DNA of 64,000 nt from NCBI GenBank assembly GCA_046290435.1, contig JBKAGO010000033.1:124001-188000 (forward strand), in the 5' to 3' direction. The notes below the pieces were generated by a model that saw only the letters and a program-made list of their open reading frames with translations, made no database searches and had not been told where the DNA came from. The position numbers were made by a program, and so were the translations under genes. Shown here one piece after another: positions 63,369-64,000 of the stretch. The first letter of the stretch is position 1. Each line of letters opens with the position of its first letter. Source of the DNA: CAVQUE01 sp046290435 (GTDB lineage Bacteria > Actinomycetota > Acidimicrobiia > Acidimicrobiales > UBA8592).

Positions 63369-64000
63369 GATCGGGGATCGGCGTCGGCGGCTTCGATCTC
63401 CTCGCGGCTGACACCGAGGAGGAACAGCACCGCGTCGAGGTACGGGACCCGCAGCGCCGTGTCGGCCGCGGCGCGAACCATCGGCTTGGCGTTGAAGGCG
63501 ATCCCGAGGCCCGCGGCCGCGAGCATGTCCAGATCGTTGGCGCCGTCGCCGACCGCGACCGTCTGCTCGATCGGGATGCCCTCGGCCGCGGCGATGTGGC
63601 GCAGGTAGTCGGCCTTCGCGGCACGGTCGACGATGGGGCCGAGCAGACGGCCGGTGAGGTGCCCGTCGATGATCTCGAGCTCGTTGGCCATGGCGAAGGG
63701 GATCTCCAGGCGGCGACGCAGCCGCTCGGTGAAGATGGTGAAGCCGCCGCTGACGATGGCGGTGGTGTAGCCGAGGCGGTGCAGGGTCCGGCAGAACGTG
63801 CGGGCCCCTGGGGTGAGGGTCAGGGATCGCCAGGCCCGTTCGACGGCGAGCTCGTCGAGCCCTTCGAGCAGCGCTACCCGTTCGGTCAGCGAGTCGGCGA
63901 AGTCGAGCTCGCCGGCCATGGCTCGCTCGGTGATCGCCGCGACCTGCTCGCCGACGCCGGCCTCGGCCGCCAAGACATCGACGACCTCGTCGCTGATGAG
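63365..64000 (-). CDS. serB: Phosphoserine phosphatase (5' end beyond window)
   Basis: HAD-family phosphatase, last step of serine synthesis. 211 residues are visible; the frame is open to the right edge, so the N-terminus with the DxDST nucleophile motif lies outside. Visible parts: LDFADSLTERVALLEGL, LTPGARTFCRTLHRLGYTTA, motif II in IVSGGFTIFTERL, the conserved Lys in DRAAKADYLRHIA, and motif III VAVGDGANDLDMLAAAGLGI. The last ~40 residues are typical of SerB. It overlaps the methyltransferase gene. A start at TTG 63973 would remove essential residues and is not accepted. Confidence 0.92.
   Translation of the reverse strand, partial: LISDEVVDVLAAEAGVGEQVAAITERAMAGELDFADSLTERVALLEGLDELAVERAWRSLTLTPGARTFCRTLHRLGYTTAIVSGGFTIFTERLRRRLEIPFAMANELEIIDGHLTGRLLGPIVDRAAKADYLRHIAAAEGIPIEQTVAVGDGANDLDMLAAAGLGIAFNAKPMVRAAADTALRVPYLDAVLFLLGVSREEIEAADADPRS

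Overview
The window is high-GC DNA, almost fully coding, with tightly packed genes and many 4-base ATGA/GTGA overlaps. An AfsR/SARP-type regulator, an F420-type luciferase-like oxidoreductase, a short sensor-kinase/LuxR pair, an LAXTG-like sorting signal, TAnnnT -10 boxes placed right at start codons (leaderless transcription) and AbiEi-DUF559 fusion proteins all point to an actinobacterium. The gene mix suggests an Acidimicrobiia-type lineage (Ilumatobacter/Iamia-like). That placement is inference; no rRNA gene is present to test it.

Layout. 1-2.7 kb: the 3' part of methylmalonyl-CoA mutase and its G-protein chaperone MeaB. 2.75-6.5 kb: a large SARP/NB-ARC/TPR regulator and a small membrane-anchored protein, bracketed by an exact 26-bp direct repeat. 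6.5-13.9 kb: an 845-residue polytopic membrane protein, a LuxR response regulator with its histidine kinase, an LLM oxidoreductase and two coupled alpha/beta-hydrolase-like genes. 14-19.4 kb: a Pro/Thr-rich wall protein and class I ribonucleotide reductase (nrdA, nrdB). 19.46-20.71 kb: an AbiEi/DUF559 gene enclosed by two copies of a 51-bp palindrome.

20.7-44.8 kb is a cell-surface polysaccharide island. It holds the dTDP-L-rhamnose operon (rmlC-B-D-A), a GtrA-like protein, a polytopic membrane protein, a GT2-methyltransferase fusion, a sulfotransferase, a GT2-DUF115 (Maf-like) fusion and two methyltransferases. A six-gene operon then combines a glycosyltransferase, a CMP-sugar-acid synthetase, a D-2-hydroxyacid dehydrogenase, an SDR, an SMP-30 lactonase and a coiled-coil protein. 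The island ends with more glycosyltransferases and a UDP-sugar dehydrogenase. The enzyme set of the six-gene operon would fit an aldolase-free route to a CMP-activated 2-ulosonic acid; this is a hypothesis.

44.8-64 kb: rraA, an MscS channel, a secreted delta-60/FnIII/RTX protein broken by a frameshift, a lacZ-type GH2 enzyme, valS with an overlapping substrate-binding-like gene, a secreted two-repeat protein flanked by relics of a palindromic repeat, a small lipoprotein candidate, a processive GT2, a HEAT-repeat membrane protein, a signalling protein whose Hpt, GGDEF and REC modules are all degenerate, a methyltransferase and the 5'-truncated serB.

Two genes (the surface GT2 near 39.5 kb and the RTX protein near 47.1 kb) are each split by an apparent single-base loss in G/C-rich low-complexity DNA. 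These are either assembly errors or phase-variable loci.
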